From the NCBI GenBank assembly GCA_010645155.1, contig CM021323.1, positions 9,177,636 through 9,241,635 of the forward strand: a DNA stretch of 64,000 nucleotides. Direction: 5' to 3'. A program made the position numbers and the translations under genes. Of this stretch, positions 23,847 to 36,400 are shown one piece after another; within the stretch, counting starts at the first letter, position 1; each line of letters opens with the position of its first letter. Origin of the DNA: Tigriopus japonicus. Taxonomy: Eukaryota; Arthropoda; Copepoda; Harpacticoida; Harpacticidae. A model generated the notes under the pieces. The model worked only from the letters and a program-made list of their open reading frames with translations. It did not search any database and was not told where the DNA came from.

Positions 23847-24386
23847 TCCCTTCATAAGGAATGTGTGTGTCGCAATATCGTTAGTTAGCGGAGCCTTATT
23901 TGCAAAGTTCATGTCTAACACCGACAATTCAATCATCATTTGGTCAACTAGATAACTTGCTCATATCTAGTTTGCTCTCGCATTTAACATTCAGTGTTGC
24001 AAACTGAATGAGTGGTACCCGTCTGTGCGTTTTGGCCTGAAAATTTCTAGGTCTTGAGCCTCGACAATTTACCATTTTATGGAAGGATGGTAAGTTCGTT
24101 CCCTGTTATTTCATGAGTTGTAGTCTTGTAGATGTGATGCAAAAGCAGCACGGCCGCTGTACAAGAATATGAAGAGCTGTGCTTCCATATTTTGCGCTTT
24201 TGCGCAAATCCAGCGCTTTTTTTGGGTTCCTATTTGCGCGTTTTTGGGGGCTTTTGCGCCTTGCGCTTTAGGGATCCGAGTAAAATAATTAAAAAAATGC
24301 AATTTTGCCAAAAAACATCAATTTTTATGTTCACCATTTTAAATGGGTCTGGAAAAAAACTTTTTTTTCTAACTGAGATTGATTAA

Positions 24387-24498
<112 letters not shown>

Positions 24499-25503
24499 TT
24501 TATTGCGAGACAATATTAACAATCTCATTGGATATATACAGTATGTATGATTGATATACTGATTATGGTAGTTAAGTTTTGTTGTGGAGCCTCGAATGTA
24601 CTTGTAATCTTGTCTGTGTGTTTTGAATGACTATTTTATATCTTTCATATAGTAAACTGTCAAATAAGGGAATTTTAAGTCACAAGTTTCAGGTGACCAC
24701 CTCCATTACCTGAACATCTTGTGTGACCAATTTTTCTCAACTGTGATGCTTTGTGTCTCTTTATTGTGAACAATTTGCAAATTGTGAGCATCGGAAGAAC
24801 GAATGTATTTCTTGGGTCTCCAATTTCCTTTATCCTCAAACCACACAACAGATCTCATCAAATGGCACTTCGTGATGACCACCTATCAAGATGCAAATCC
24901 TATTCGGAATCTTGGGTACTCTGACTCTCAACTCTGAGGTAAACGAAAGCAGAGGATGAGTAAAGTTCGCAGGAGCAGGACTACAGAGCCCACCAGCAAA
25001 AATATTTTAATATTGAAAACAAGACTTATCATTCGTAATCAAAACGCAAATAAATAAATCATATACCACGACAGGCTATTGAACTGACTGAGAGGGATTA
25101 ATTCTTTTGGCAATGTGACCAGATCAATATCAGTTATGGCTTAATATAAATTTGACTCCCACAAAGTTGCAAAATGCACTAAAAATTGCAACTTTTGGCA
25201 TTTTTTTTGTGTCGGTCACTTACATCATGTGAGAAAATGTGCAAATCTTATAATTTTCAGACACTTTTACACACGACTTTTTCAAAGAATTAACAGTTTT
25301 TTAACTCTACTTAAATTTGTGTAAAGCAGAACTGTGTTCTAAAAAGAGCCAAGGTTAAAAATGACAAACTAGCATTAAAAGCGTTTGCCGAGATTTGAGT
25401 TGAACATATATTTGTCCTCGTATGAGGTTCTTATGTAACATCACATTTTTTGGCCAGAAAATTGCAACTTTTTGGCAACTTTCAAATTTTAAAAAATGCA
25501 GGT

Positions 25504-25617
25504 GAATTTTTCAAATAATAATGGTAGCCTGAATGCTGCAAGTAAATTTTTTTTAAATAATGGTAGCATGAATGCTGCAAGTAAATTTTTCAAATAATAA
25601 TGGTAGCATGAATGGTA
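25504..25617. repeat. Minisatellite, unit about 40 bp, nearly three copies
   Basis: The word ATGGTAGC recurs at 25521, 25560 and 25600, followed each time by CTGAATG or ATGAATG and, in the first two units, GCTGCAAGTAAATTTTT. Confidence 0.75.
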
Positions 25618-26013
25618 CCATTAATATTGATAATAATATTGAACAACAGCCATTTGAACAACTAGCTTTTGTTTCAAGATTTGGAAGGTGCCAAGCTATA
25701 AGGTCACATCGTTTAGAAGACTCTTGGCCTTGATGAAAATGGAACCTTGCTGCCAACGCTGCATATTGAAAGACTTTAGTCTTGATATTCCTTTGCAAAC
25801 CTTTTCATTCAGTTTTTTGTGCATCCGTTTACGTGGCCTTTAAATTGTGTTTTCCTTGTACCCAACTTTCGCACAAATATTTTCGTTGTTTCATCGTCTT
25901 TCTTTCTTGTCTAACTAATTTGACAATTTTATTCGTCAAAATTAATTGAGTGGCTCACGTGGCCTTTAAGAGCGCACGGGCCCTCAAGTCCGTTAAGCCT
26001 AAAATCGTACTGT

Positions 26014-26311
26014 CAGCTGTTGCCGGTGGCGTGTTTCACCTCGATCCTCTTCCTCCTCTGCCGCATTCTCGTCCGTCTCTCCTCCGCTGCAACAGCTCCT
26101 CCTCTTAGAAAGGGCTGGTGTGATGACGTCACACGCTGATCGAATGCGAGTGGACCGAGCACGCCAGCACGCCGGCCTTCCTGTTTTGGGCTTGTCAGCT
26201 GTTCCCGGAAAAGGAGGAAGACTGGCCTTGGAGCGAGATCCGGTGTGAACCAGTTCGAGGGAGAGCCCTGATTGGTCAAGAGCCTCGAGCAACAGCTGAC
26301 CGGGTATAAAA
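26014..26311 (+). promoter_or_regulatory. TATA promoter with E-boxes and a CRE-like site
   Basis: TATAAAA at 26305-26311 in GC-rich context is preceded by a palindromic TGACGTCA (26124-26131) and three copies of the E-box CAGCTG (26014-26019, 26196-26201, 26293-26298). The combination looks like a genuine RNA polymerase II promoter reading rightward. It could also be part of a long terminal repeat of a retroelement. Confidence 0.5.
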
Positions 26312-26450
26312 GCGTTTGGCGGGCTTTTTCGGAACCATTTGACGGGTTTCCGTCCGAGGAGAGAGGTCGCCCCGATCTGGTCCCGACGTCCCGCCCCTTT
26401 TTCGCCATTTCCTCGGAATTTTACGGTCAGTTCTCAGATTTTCTTTTAGC

Positions 26451-26663
26451 ATGAGGTGCTTTGCGGTACGCCATTGCTACCGTAAGGCCGTGGGCCGCAT
26501 GTTGGGTCTCTTTCGGCGGGTAATCCGATGTTTTCGGCGTCTCGTCGAATTACTTCGGCAAGTTCCCCGTCGATTGAGAGGGTGTGCCCATGACCTTTGC
26601 ATGGACCTCATGGTCTATTCTTTGGCTTGCGTGGCGAGGTGCATTCTTAGAATTATTCTTTGA
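26451..26663 (+). CDS. Hypothetical 70-aa Arg/Cys-rich protein downstream of a TATA box
   Basis: The first ATG after the TATA box opens a 70-codon frame very rich in Arg with seven Cys (MRCFAVRHCYRKAVGRMLG...). It could form an amphipathic basic helix. It matches no family I know. A GTAAGG donor-like site inside it (26482) and acceptor-like sites downstream mean the real transcript may be spliced differently or may be non-coding. Confidence 0.25.
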   Translation: MRCFAVRHCYRKAVGRMLGLFRRVIRCFRRLVELLRQVPRRLRGCAHDLCMDLMVYSLACVARCILRIIL

Positions 26664-26766
26664 ACTACCCCGCCTGGAAAGCCAAAGAATTTACCCTTTC
26701 TAAACTACTTTTTTCATTTTCCACTTTTTCTCTTTAATAATTTAACACCTAAACACTTTTCACCCA

Positions 26767-26938
26767 CCTAATCTAACAATAGTTCTCTTTTCAGATAAAT
26801 TTTTACCCTCCTAATCTTACAATAATTCTTCTTCCGGATAAACTTTTACCCTCCTAATCTAACATTACTTCTCTTTTCAGATAAACTTTAACCCTCCTAA
26901 TCTAACAATACTTCTTTTTTTCAGAAAAAAATACAAAA
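26767..26938 (+). repeat. 43-bp tandem repeat resembling stacked 3' splice sites
   Basis: Four units with exact 43-bp spacing start at 26767, 26810, 26853 and 26896. Each has CCTAATCTAAC (a good branch-point-like word), a pyrimidine tract, and, in three of four, TTTCAG. The second unit has CCGG in place of TCAG. Confidence 0.8.
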
Positions 26939-26976
26939 ACACAAAAAAAACATAAAAGACCAAAAATCCAAAAAAA

Positions 26977-26993
26977 GGTGGCCTCTGGCCACC
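26977..26993 (+). other. Hairpin with 7-bp stem
   Basis: GGTGGCC TCT GGCCACC forms a GC-rich stem with a three-base loop, directly after the A-rich tract that follows the splice-site-like repeats. Confidence 0.6.
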
Positions 26994-27036
26994 ACCAAAT
27001 ATTTCACTTGGAGTATTAAAAAGCAACAAAATCTAA

Positions 27037-27052
27037 GGCCTTTTTCAAGGCC
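27037..27052 (+). terminator. Sequence fitting the histone mRNA 3' stem-loop consensus
   Basis: GGCCTTTTTCAAGGCC fits every position of the metazoan histone stem-loop consensus GGYYYTTYTNARRRCC (6-bp stem, 4-base loop). No histone gene is visible nearby, and a purine-rich downstream element is not clear. Chance remains possible. Confidence 0.4.
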
Positions 27053-27059
27053 AAAGCTT

Positions 27060-30000
27060 TTCTAAAACTTTTTTGCAGGGTTTGATTGTGAGGTTATCAT
27101 CTCCAGTGATGTGGATTGACGAATTGATTAAGCTTTTCTCATTGAATCTTGCCGAATTCGGAGGAGGGTGTTCCATCATTGACATCGGCATTGGATCTCC
27201 GTTGTAATCAGGATCAATTTGGAAATCCCTCATTCATGAGTAATCTTTCCTCATTGTTTGGACAATCTCTCAAGATTGTTAAACGACCTCAAAAATCTAC
27301 TTAGAGTTTTAATCCAGGGACATTCAATCCGAAGGAAACGAAGGCCATACTTCAAATTCGCATGGAAGCCCTCAGATTGATGTGAACAACCATGGATCCT
27401 GCCGGTCTGATGGAAGCCCATTGTCCGTCTTTCACACTAATATTTTTCTCTGAGCTGTACTGTAACAAGAAAACGAAAATAAATGTCTAACAAAGGAAGA
27501 ACAAATCATAGCTCAAATGATAAATAAAGTCCCTCTGGAATACTTCAGTAGGACTTTTCTTACTTTCTTTCTGATATTGGAACATTAAAAGGTTCTTTCA
27601 TTCATCATTGAAGGGTTTACCAATGATGAAAATACAAGTTTCTCTATCTAGTTCAGGAGTCTGTCGCAGCTCTGGGGTCGTGGGGCCCATATATTTCGAT
27701 GGCCGGAACTTTAGAGCTCTAGGCCCACGAGTAAAAACAATGGCTAGTTCTGAGGGAAAGAATTTCTTGAGTTTCAATGACAAAAACTATGGTGTAGTAT
27801 TGTGAAGCCAGACTCTCAAAGTCGGTTGGACATTTATGTCATATCCTAGCAGACCGCTATTGACCAATTTGCACCAGGAAAACTGAGCTTTTTGACCTGA
27901 GGTTGGGTGTACGGTTCTTAGGAGGCATGCAAACACAATACAGTCAAAGACGGATCAGTGAATGCTTTACTTAAAAGTATCCCTTAAAATAAGATTACGA
28001 AACCGCTGACCGAAATACTTGAAAATTCAGTACACAATGTAAAAAATAACTCTTGATAAATCAGTGCTATTACTGCTGACCTACCATGTTCTCATATTTA
28101 GATTTGACTGTACTTTTTTTTGCCCCTTGTTGGCAGGGTTACGCATGCAATAATTTTCCTTTTGAGGCGGTCCCGAAATAAACTATGACCAATAACTTCA
28201 CTGAATTCATTACATGGGTATATTTTAGACCATTTTCAAAGCTCCTGACAAAGATGATTTTTTTTAAATTTAGAGCTGATTTGATTGAATCTAAGACTTC
28301 TTCCGAGTGATCTTTGATAATGACAAGGACCGTTCATTGTGAGACCAACAATGATACCAAAGCTGTTTACGGGAAATATTGGTCACAAATGTGATGAATA
28401 TGTTTGGAAAGCCATTATTGAATCTTTTATTACCACAAGAAATAACATAAAAGCACAATTAGCACCATAAACCACCAAAAACACTAAACTCTGAAAAGCT
28501 AATAAGGTTTTACAACTTTTGATTAATTCTTAACGAGTCACTGTTTGTGTGCAACACGAAATCCCACATTTTTCACTATTGTCAATCACAAATCATCTTA
28601 CTTTTCTGCCGGAAATTTTGACTTTTTGTGATTGTTTGGAGACATCTACCTTTAATAACTTTGCTAGATTATGTCAATATTAATTGTACCCCACCCTAAC
28701 CATTTGGGGATTTTCTTTCAGTTTTGCTGCCATGTTTGCTTTTCCCACCAAAATTGAACGTGAGGCGATCAAGCTTTGTTAATAGGAACATTGTTAACTT
28801 TATGTAGACCTGATTAAGAAAGAGTTGTGCTCAAAGACACGTCAACATTCAAAGCTATTAGCTGAAGAGCATTTCACGAAGATAGTATAGTCCACATGCA
28901 GGTCTATTTACCCAAAAAATGGAAATTTGGACATCTTTAATTTGTTCAGATTTATTTTTGTCAGAATAAAACACCCTTTTCCAGCACAATCAGCATGTCA
29001 AAAAATGAGGGCAAACAAGGAAATGCAATAGAAAATGACCAAAAATATTCGAATTAATTTGTTTTTTACAAGCACAGACAAAAAGTTCGATTTTCGAAGT
29101 TTCGGAACTGATATAGATTTATGTGTCACCCTGTAAGTTTCCAATACAGTATTGTAATAAAGTCTAATCAATTTGAATTTTATGAATAAAATCAGAATAT
29201 CCAACCAATGATAACCAATTCAGCTCCTGATTTGAACACATTTCCTTGACCAAAAGGTGTCGGATATTGTGTAATGATCAGTGTGGTTGCCAGGGGGTGA
29301 TTGAATACGAATTTTACCTAAGCTCTTCTTCTATCATTTATGTAAGTTAAAAAGCGCAATCTCATCCACGATAACAGAGTACGAAAGGAGAAAAATGTGC
29401 GTCCAACGTATCAGCGTGTATATTCACCGCATTCAGCCGATAACCAGGGGGCCCTTTGTTCCGTAAGCCTAAAAAACTCATGGGGAAAGAAGCATCAACT
29501 AGATCAAGCTGTTGGTCTTTTTTGAAGATTCAAATGTTTGCCGTTGTTGTCGCTACAATAAACCCAGGAAGTTTGAGTTAAAACGAAATTCGATTTTACG
29601 ATCAGTTTCAGAAAATCACGCCAATAACGATCTATTTAGTTATCATATTGCACAATGAGCAGTGCTCGTGCTATTGTTTTGTTATTTTTTTGGTCAAAGG
29701 CTGCATTTTTTTGACGCTTCTGAGTTTATTGGGCTTTTTTGAAGCTTCTCGAGGGTTAACAGTTGGCCCTCTAGTTAAGGGTACTTAGGGTTAAGTTGAC
29801 GCTTCTTTCCCAAGAGCTTCCTTACCTAAACCTACCATCATGCAAGTTTCACCTTGGGTTAGTACGTGAGGGTTAGACAAGTAAATACCGAGCAACAAGA
29901 ATCGCTAGCCAAATCCACATCTAGGTGGCCTAGGCCTTGTGGGCATTGTGTTTGGCTGCTCTGGACGTATTTCATATTGAAAAGTGTTTTTTATGAACGG

Positions 30001-31500
30001 GATCCGAGGCTTGACTTTGTTTTGATTGGAATCGAACTGTCCTTGATATGGTTTGAAGAGAAACGTTGTTCAGCGGAGAGCTGGAAGTTTGGATCGTAGC
30101 AATGGAACATTTGCTATTTTTCCTCTCGTCAACACTTTGAACAACATGAGATGCTTCAAACGTCAAGGAGTTGAAACCATTGAAACCATTTGGAACGTCA
30201 TTCAATTCTGAAATGCATTCTACTGCAAATTTAGTAATTCATTTCTCAAATCCATTCAATAACAAAGTATGAGTCATTAATGAAGGCGTTGTGCGATTTA
30301 TCGATAAAAATGAATCAGATTGCCAGGTTCATTGAGTATGATGGATGGGAATTTCTATTACAAAGTTTTATTTATGGCATTGGAGTAAAATCCAACTTCC
30401 AAGTGACTTCTAATCTAAGTTATTTTCAAATTAGCTCGACCGGTTTATCATACATCACTGCTTGTATTAAAGACGAAAAGCAAGAGTCATCAATCGTTGT
30501 CATGCATTTGTTTCACAACAATTCAATTCTTATGATTTTGATTTTTTGTAGCAGGTATTCGAAAGTATATTTTATCAGAACTAGTATGAGTATCCTGAAT
30601 TTCTAAAAGTGGTTTATGAAAACGATGATAAGCATCAGTTGGCATGAAGTTTCTTTTCTAAATCGTGATGAGCTGATTTCTCGTGAACAAGGTAGTATTA
30701 TGTGGATTCAGTGCAATGACCCGCTTCAAAATGCATTGATGTGTACATTTTGGGCAAGGTCTGGTAACACTAAACCAGTTTGACCTATGCGGATGAAACG
30801 ATATCAAAGCAGCCGTTAGGTTGGATTCGAACTCGTTTGACCTCAAATCCAAATTGAGATTCAAGCCCGTACGATTTTCTTTTCTTAGATGAACTAAAAT
30901 AAACGGTAGAATACAGTTACAACAGTCTGTCAAATGGCAATTTCAAATGCTGCCATAAAAATGCCGGTAGAGGTTCGAGAACTTCTGGTTTGAGAGAAGG
31001 TTTTAACGGTCGGAACGTTTGACTAACACTAAAAATAAAACAAGCAGTCGAGGAAAGGTCGTTGTTTAAGAAATCTCCAAGTTACACTTCTTGGGTATTC
31101 CCCATACCAGTAACATTAGATACACATCCCTTTGGTCCTCTTTGTGTTCATCAACCAAGCCCCCGTGGAGGTCTCTAGAAGTTTCTATTTTCAATTCCAG
31201 GTATGTGGATGAGGGCGGAGAAGGTGTAGGACTTGTTAGGGAGAGAAACAGAGACATGTCGCCGGTTACCGGGCCTAGGTTCTCTCTCTCTCTCTCTCTC
31301 TTGGTACCATTTTTACCCTGGTACTATCGACCAACCAGACACGATGAAATGCCTTCTTTACCCTGTAACGTGAACAATAACAAAATGGTTCGCATGACGA
31401 CCAGAGAGAGAGACACTTCTATTGGTGGAAGGAGAGAGAGAGAGAGATCGACGGAGAAGGTCGAGAGACGACTCGAGAGTCGCCGTTGGCACTTCCCAGA
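27060..31500. other. Gene-poor AT-rich region
   Basis: About 4.4 kb with no supportable gene. A direct repeat of TTGACGCTTCT occurs near 29710-29800. GA and CT runs at 31275-31300 and 31405-31445 precede the SOUL gene. Confidence 0.45.
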
Positions 31501-31521
31501 ACTGATCGACAATGCCGGCCC

Positions 31522-31559
31522 TATAAATGTGTGCAGGACTCCCTAATCCGACATCAGTT
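31522..31559 (+). promoter_or_regulatory. Core promoter of the double-SOUL gene (TATA plus initiator)
   Basis: TATAAAT at 31522-31528 is followed by TCAGTT at 31554-31559, the arthropod initiator, with the presumed +1 A about 34 bp downstream of the first T of the TATA box. The ATG lies about 75 bp further on. Confidence 0.7.
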
Positions 31560-31630
31560 TGAAAAAGAATCAGAACAAGCAACTCACAAATAATACATAT
31601 TTACATCTGGAACACCTGGAACGTTCCACA

Positions 31631-33261
31631 ATGAAGATTTTTTTGGTAATAGCCATTGCATTGGCTGTAGCTCAAGCTCGCCCCCAAGAGGACACAGTCG
31701 ACAAAACAGAGTCCCCCGTGGTGCCAGAAGCTCCCGTTGATCCAGAAGCCCCCGTTGTGCCAGTAGAGGCTGAGGCTGAAACCCGATTTTCTTACGCTGA
31801 TGAGAAGTACGAACATATCAAGTATGAAACACTTGAAACCAAAGAGGTAAGTTACCGGTAAATCGATGTATTCATTCATGCCGCCAAAATATTCATTATG
31901 CAATCAAACGTTTTGTTCTTTAGGGATTTGAGAAGCGAAAGTACCCCGAATCCAAATGGGTGTGCACTAAGTTCACGCCCAAAGATACCGAGGATGTGTT
32001 TGCTAACTGGCAAGAAAAGTACGGCTCTGGCTTCGAGGTCATGGCCTCTGAGGATTTCGTCAACTGCGAGACCTACCAGGCTTTCAAGAAACTCTGCAAA
32101 TATGGATATGGTGTGAACTCTGATTATCTCGAGCTCAACAAGACCTTCCCCTCTTTCACCAAATTCACGAGCGAAGAAGACGGTTCGCCTCTGTTGGAGG
32201 TGTGCTATTACGCCGGAGCCAAGTACGACAATGCCAGGCTTCCCGAACCTCAAGACGAGGACGTGTACATCAGGAAGCAACCTGAGATGGTCTTCTATGT
32301 CAGGTACTTTTTTGTTGCACGACCATTTTGAACATATTAGTTTTCATTTCGTGAATTTCGACGTTTTTTCAGACAATTCAGTGGCTTTATCTTCTCCCAC
32401 GCCGAAGGGGTGGAACATCAACAAGAGCTCATCAAGTCCCTAGAAACTGCCGCCGTTGAGGATTTCGACAAAGATATCTTATACGTAGCTGAATACAACG
32501 GCCCCTTCACCGCTGGTGACAAGCGACAAAACGAGGTTTGGATTCCCGTCAAAGATCAAAAGGATGAGATCGCATCATCCAACAATGAAGAGCTCCCTTA
32601 CGAGACTCTGGTCGAGACCGAGCAGTACGAGCTCCGCAAGTACAAACCCGCCAAATACGTTTGCGCCAAGGTCGAGAATTACAACGTCAGCGATGACCCA
32701 TTCAAGGGATGGCAAGAGAAATTTGACGATGCTTTCCAAGCCAAAACTAGTATCATGAGAGAGGTCAAGGAGAGCTACAAGAAGTCCGGAAACAAGGAGG
32801 GGAAGTGCATGCATAAGATGTTCAAGTCCCTGTATCAATACATCATTGGATTCAATGCCGAGTTCATGGAAATCGACATGACCAGCCCTGTTGTAACCAA
32901 GCGTACCATCAAGGAGGCTGGCAAGACCGAAGACCTGGAAATGTGTTTCTATGGTGGCTCCAGATTTGATGACCGCAGTATGCCTGCTCCAAAGAAGAGC
33001 GAACTTTACCTCAAAGAGGCTGAGGAACAATACGTGTATGCCACTCGATTCGGTGGATATGCCTTGTCCTTCGATGATTGGGATGCTCACCACCAAGAAC
33101 TCCGAAAGGCCCTCGGAGACAAGAAATTCATTCAGGACCAATATTTCACCGTTGGTTACGACTCTCCCTACAAGATTGAGGATCGCAGAAACGAGGTTTG
33201 GGTGGAGGTCTCAAAGGACGATCTCGACATTGAATTAGATGGCGAGAACCAAGTGGCCTAA
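31631..33261 (+). CDS. Secreted protein with two SOUL heme-binding-type domains, 494 aa
   Basis: Three exons, 31631-31846, 31924-32303 and 32373-33261. The N terminus MKIFLVIAIALAVAQA is a clear signal peptide. A Pro/Glu/Val-rich linker follows, then SOUL domain 1 (about residues 58-240, with YEHIKYETLETKEGFEKRKY at its start and EVWIPV at its end) and SOUL domain 2 (about 255-480, LPYETLVETEQYELRKY to EVWVEV). Both hold the family motif in which a residue pair near TSPV precedes the second half, although domain 1 has FTKFTS there instead of MTSPVVTKRT. SOUL/HBP2 proteins bind heme or related tetrapyrroles. A secreted, tandem-domain form suggests extracellular heme handling, which is inference. 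The gene converges on the esterase-like gene, and their 3' ends are about 210 bp apart. Confidence 0.92.
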
Positions 33262-33368
33262 AATAAGAATTTCAAATACCTGAGTGTTCCATGGTGCTTA
33301 AATATTATTGACAATTGGAATACAAACCTATACAATTACAAATATTACATCGAAACTATTGGTGGTAT

Positions 33369-33374
33369 TTTATT
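33369..33374 (-). terminator. Polyadenylation signal of the esterase-like gene
   Basis: AATAAA on the minus strand about 95 bp after the TAG stop at 33471-33473, inside the short gap between the two convergent genes. Confidence 0.55.
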
Positions 33375-33470
33375 TCATTATTTGAAACATATTTACAGGT
33401 TGAAGAAGTAATGTCCCAAGGTGGGGACATGGGACAAAACTTCTTGCTAGAGTTCCAACTTTGATAACAC

Positions 33471-36400
33471 CTAAGCTCCAGGAGCGATGTTGGGGTAATA
33501 AAATGGATTTCCCCTTCCATCTCCGTTCAATCGAACAATGGAGGCTGCACCAGTTCTTTTGGTCAACATGGATCTGGTGTAAGTTGCAGGATTGAAGGGA
33601 TCATATATTTTAGTATGACTACTTGATTCCGTACTCGTTGGCTTTTGAGACCCCAGCGGGCGTCTCCTACTGGGTACCACACTCTGTTGATTTCTTCGAA
33701 AAGGAGCCCTAGTTGTGGTTGTCGGGATGGTTGTGGTGGTTGCAGGTGAGCCATACGTTCCACGGGCAATATAGATTGGCGAATTTCCCGGCTCTTCCGG
33801 ACGAAACAAGGTCCAATCTTCAGAGTTCAACGAGGGCATTCTGTTCATGACGCTCAACGAATAAGATATCTTTTGAGCTTCTGGGTTACTTTCTTGTTTT
33901 AGCGATGCCGTTAGTTGATCACTCGAATGTCCAAGCAAATCCTCGTCTGTAATAACGTCTTCTGATGTCACTAATTTGAATGAAGGATCCGCTGCACTAA
34001 GAATTGAGGTTTTACTCAAGACATTTATTGGAGGTGGCAAATCCTCCGATTCTTCAAACACCGGCTTCTCCATGAAAGACAATTCGGAACTCGTCGGTGC
34101 GACTGTTGTGGACGTGGTAGATGTATTAATTCGGGTGGTTAAACTGGTTGCCTTAGTCGTTTTAGCTGTTGTTATTGTGGGCATTGATGAGGAGGTTGAT
34201 GGTGTTTGGGTGGTCGAGGTCGATAAACTAGCCATTGTGGTGGATCGGCGAATGGCGGCCGGCCTTCGTTGAACCTTTTGCTCAAGGTCCTCTTGACTAT
34301 TTGGTTGAGCAGTAGTCTTGATGCGTAATGGTTTGAATTTCTGTTTTTCAAAATTTCGGATTTTTTCACGTTTATGACATTCATCATCGTGATATTGTTT
34401 CAATACTGGCACAAGGTCATTCCAAAAAGAGCAAAACTCTTCGTTTTTGTTCGAGATAACTTCGTTATTGCCCGAATTCTGAATATGAAGGACATGCTTG
34501 GTATCTGGTTGATACAATGGCCACCCAATTACGCGTCCCTTTTCAAATCCTGACGGATGCCTGGAGAAAAAATGCTTGGAATAACTTTTGATTATAATAT
34601 TGTTGAGTTCGTTGTGTATGATTTTACCCGGTATTTACAAATTTTGTCCAAGATTGAATCAAGAACTTGCTAAGAAATACGTCCTTGACCGAGAATTGAA
34701 GAGGTTCCAGCAAAGGCCTTCCCAAGATATAGTCCATTTCATCTCCGTGCTTAACCCCAGTCCATTTCGGCCATTGATCTTGCGGGGAATTCACGGTAAA
34801 TAAATATCTGGAAAGCAATTTTTGCACTTGAAATCATTCATACTTATTGTCTATATTAATTTAAGATATTTAGAAAGAAGTGATACCTAAAAATTTTGAA
34901 CCGAGCAGCCATGAGAGTGACGGTTTCATCGAGTGGACAATCGTACTGATGATCAGCCACCATCCTGGTGAGCAATTTAAATCGACTTTGATCGCTTTGG
35001 CTGTCCGTCCAGTTGGTGTATTGGAACTTGATGGCTTTTTGGACCTGAAACAATCCAATCAATAAGCGGATGAAGCTCAAAGCTCCATGAGGCGAGGATG
35101 AGAATTGAATGGAGCATGGAGTTGTAGTGATCATTGCTCTTTGAACAATAGGAAGGCGTCAATGTGGAAGTAATAGAATGTTGATCATGGATATGTGATT
35201 TCAACCATGTAGTCAACTCTGTCGGCATGACGAATTGCCGGATGCAAACAAAAATCAACACTTAAAATTATCCTTATTAAGAGAATATTCTCTTGGAAGA
35301 CAATGGAAAGGGATTTTACTATCAAATTCGTAATATATTTTTTTCTTACATAAGGGAGTCTGTTTTCATATTGAGATGGAACCATTGACGATCGATGCGT
35401 GGAATAATAATCAATGATTCTTTGTTTGTGGGTCCCTAGACCACAAGTTTCTGTTTAGTGGGTCCCTGGCGACGTGAAATTAAATTTACTGGGTCTTGAC
35501 CCCAAAGATGTTTACGACCCCTGAAGTATAAGGTGTCCATTATTTTTGTTTCGAAACGTGGCAAAATCACATTTATTTAAGCTTTGCTATTAATAGCGAT
35601 AAAAGTAATGTTAAAATGTTATTTTTATCAGTGTTCATATCATACACGAAATTATTTTTTTGCCTGATTTTGTTTGCAATTTTGCAAAATGCTCAAATTC
35701 TCAAAAAAGTTTTAACGCAAACTTCTAATGTCTGTTGTATGATACCTTAAAAAGTGATTCTACTGCAAGGGCGCTCAGTTACTTTGCATGTTGCAATGAC
35801 ATTGATAGTTAGCACCTGATTAATAGAGCTTGTTATGAAAGGCCTTCAGTTTTGCCATGAAGAGGAGTTGCGATAGTTACAAATTCTAAGGAAAAATGAG
35901 GGGTTAAACCGGATTAATCGTTGTCTCAAAATTTGAGGCGCAAGGTTGCACATGTGTGTCTAAGCATAATTATTTTGCAGTGGATGTGGTCAAGCAGTAC
36001 TAGTAACTCAAATTATCATTTTACCTGGTAAAAATATACTTATAGCTAGCGTCCGATGTTGGCCATTAAAAACACTCAAATCTATTAATTAGTATAAGTC
36101 TGCTGCATCATTAGATAGATAGATAGATTTATTTCAGGGACTCGTAATAACTTTGTAAGTGATAAATAAGTAAAATAAGATAAAACACGTCATTGGAAAT
36201 AAGATAGTGAGATCCCTAGGATCCCCATAAACCGTTTGGTTTGTTTTCATGGGGAACCTTGACTAGATGAGACACATATGTAGGCCTGTGTCGGTCCGGT
36301 CAGTGTTTTCAAACTTGGCAGCCGGCACAACCTTTGTCACAGAGCTCAGGCTTGACATGGTTCACCAGGATATCTGAAATACTTGAACTTATTTGGAACA

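Noticed and set aside
24190..24275. Cluster of GCGC/TTTGCGC words ending TAGGGATCC
   Set aside because: Suggestive of a transposon end, but I could not find paired termini or a target duplication.
30815..30850. tRNA-like GTTCGAATC word on the minus strand
   Set aside because: The flanking bases do not pair into a T arm and no other cloverleaf arms are present.
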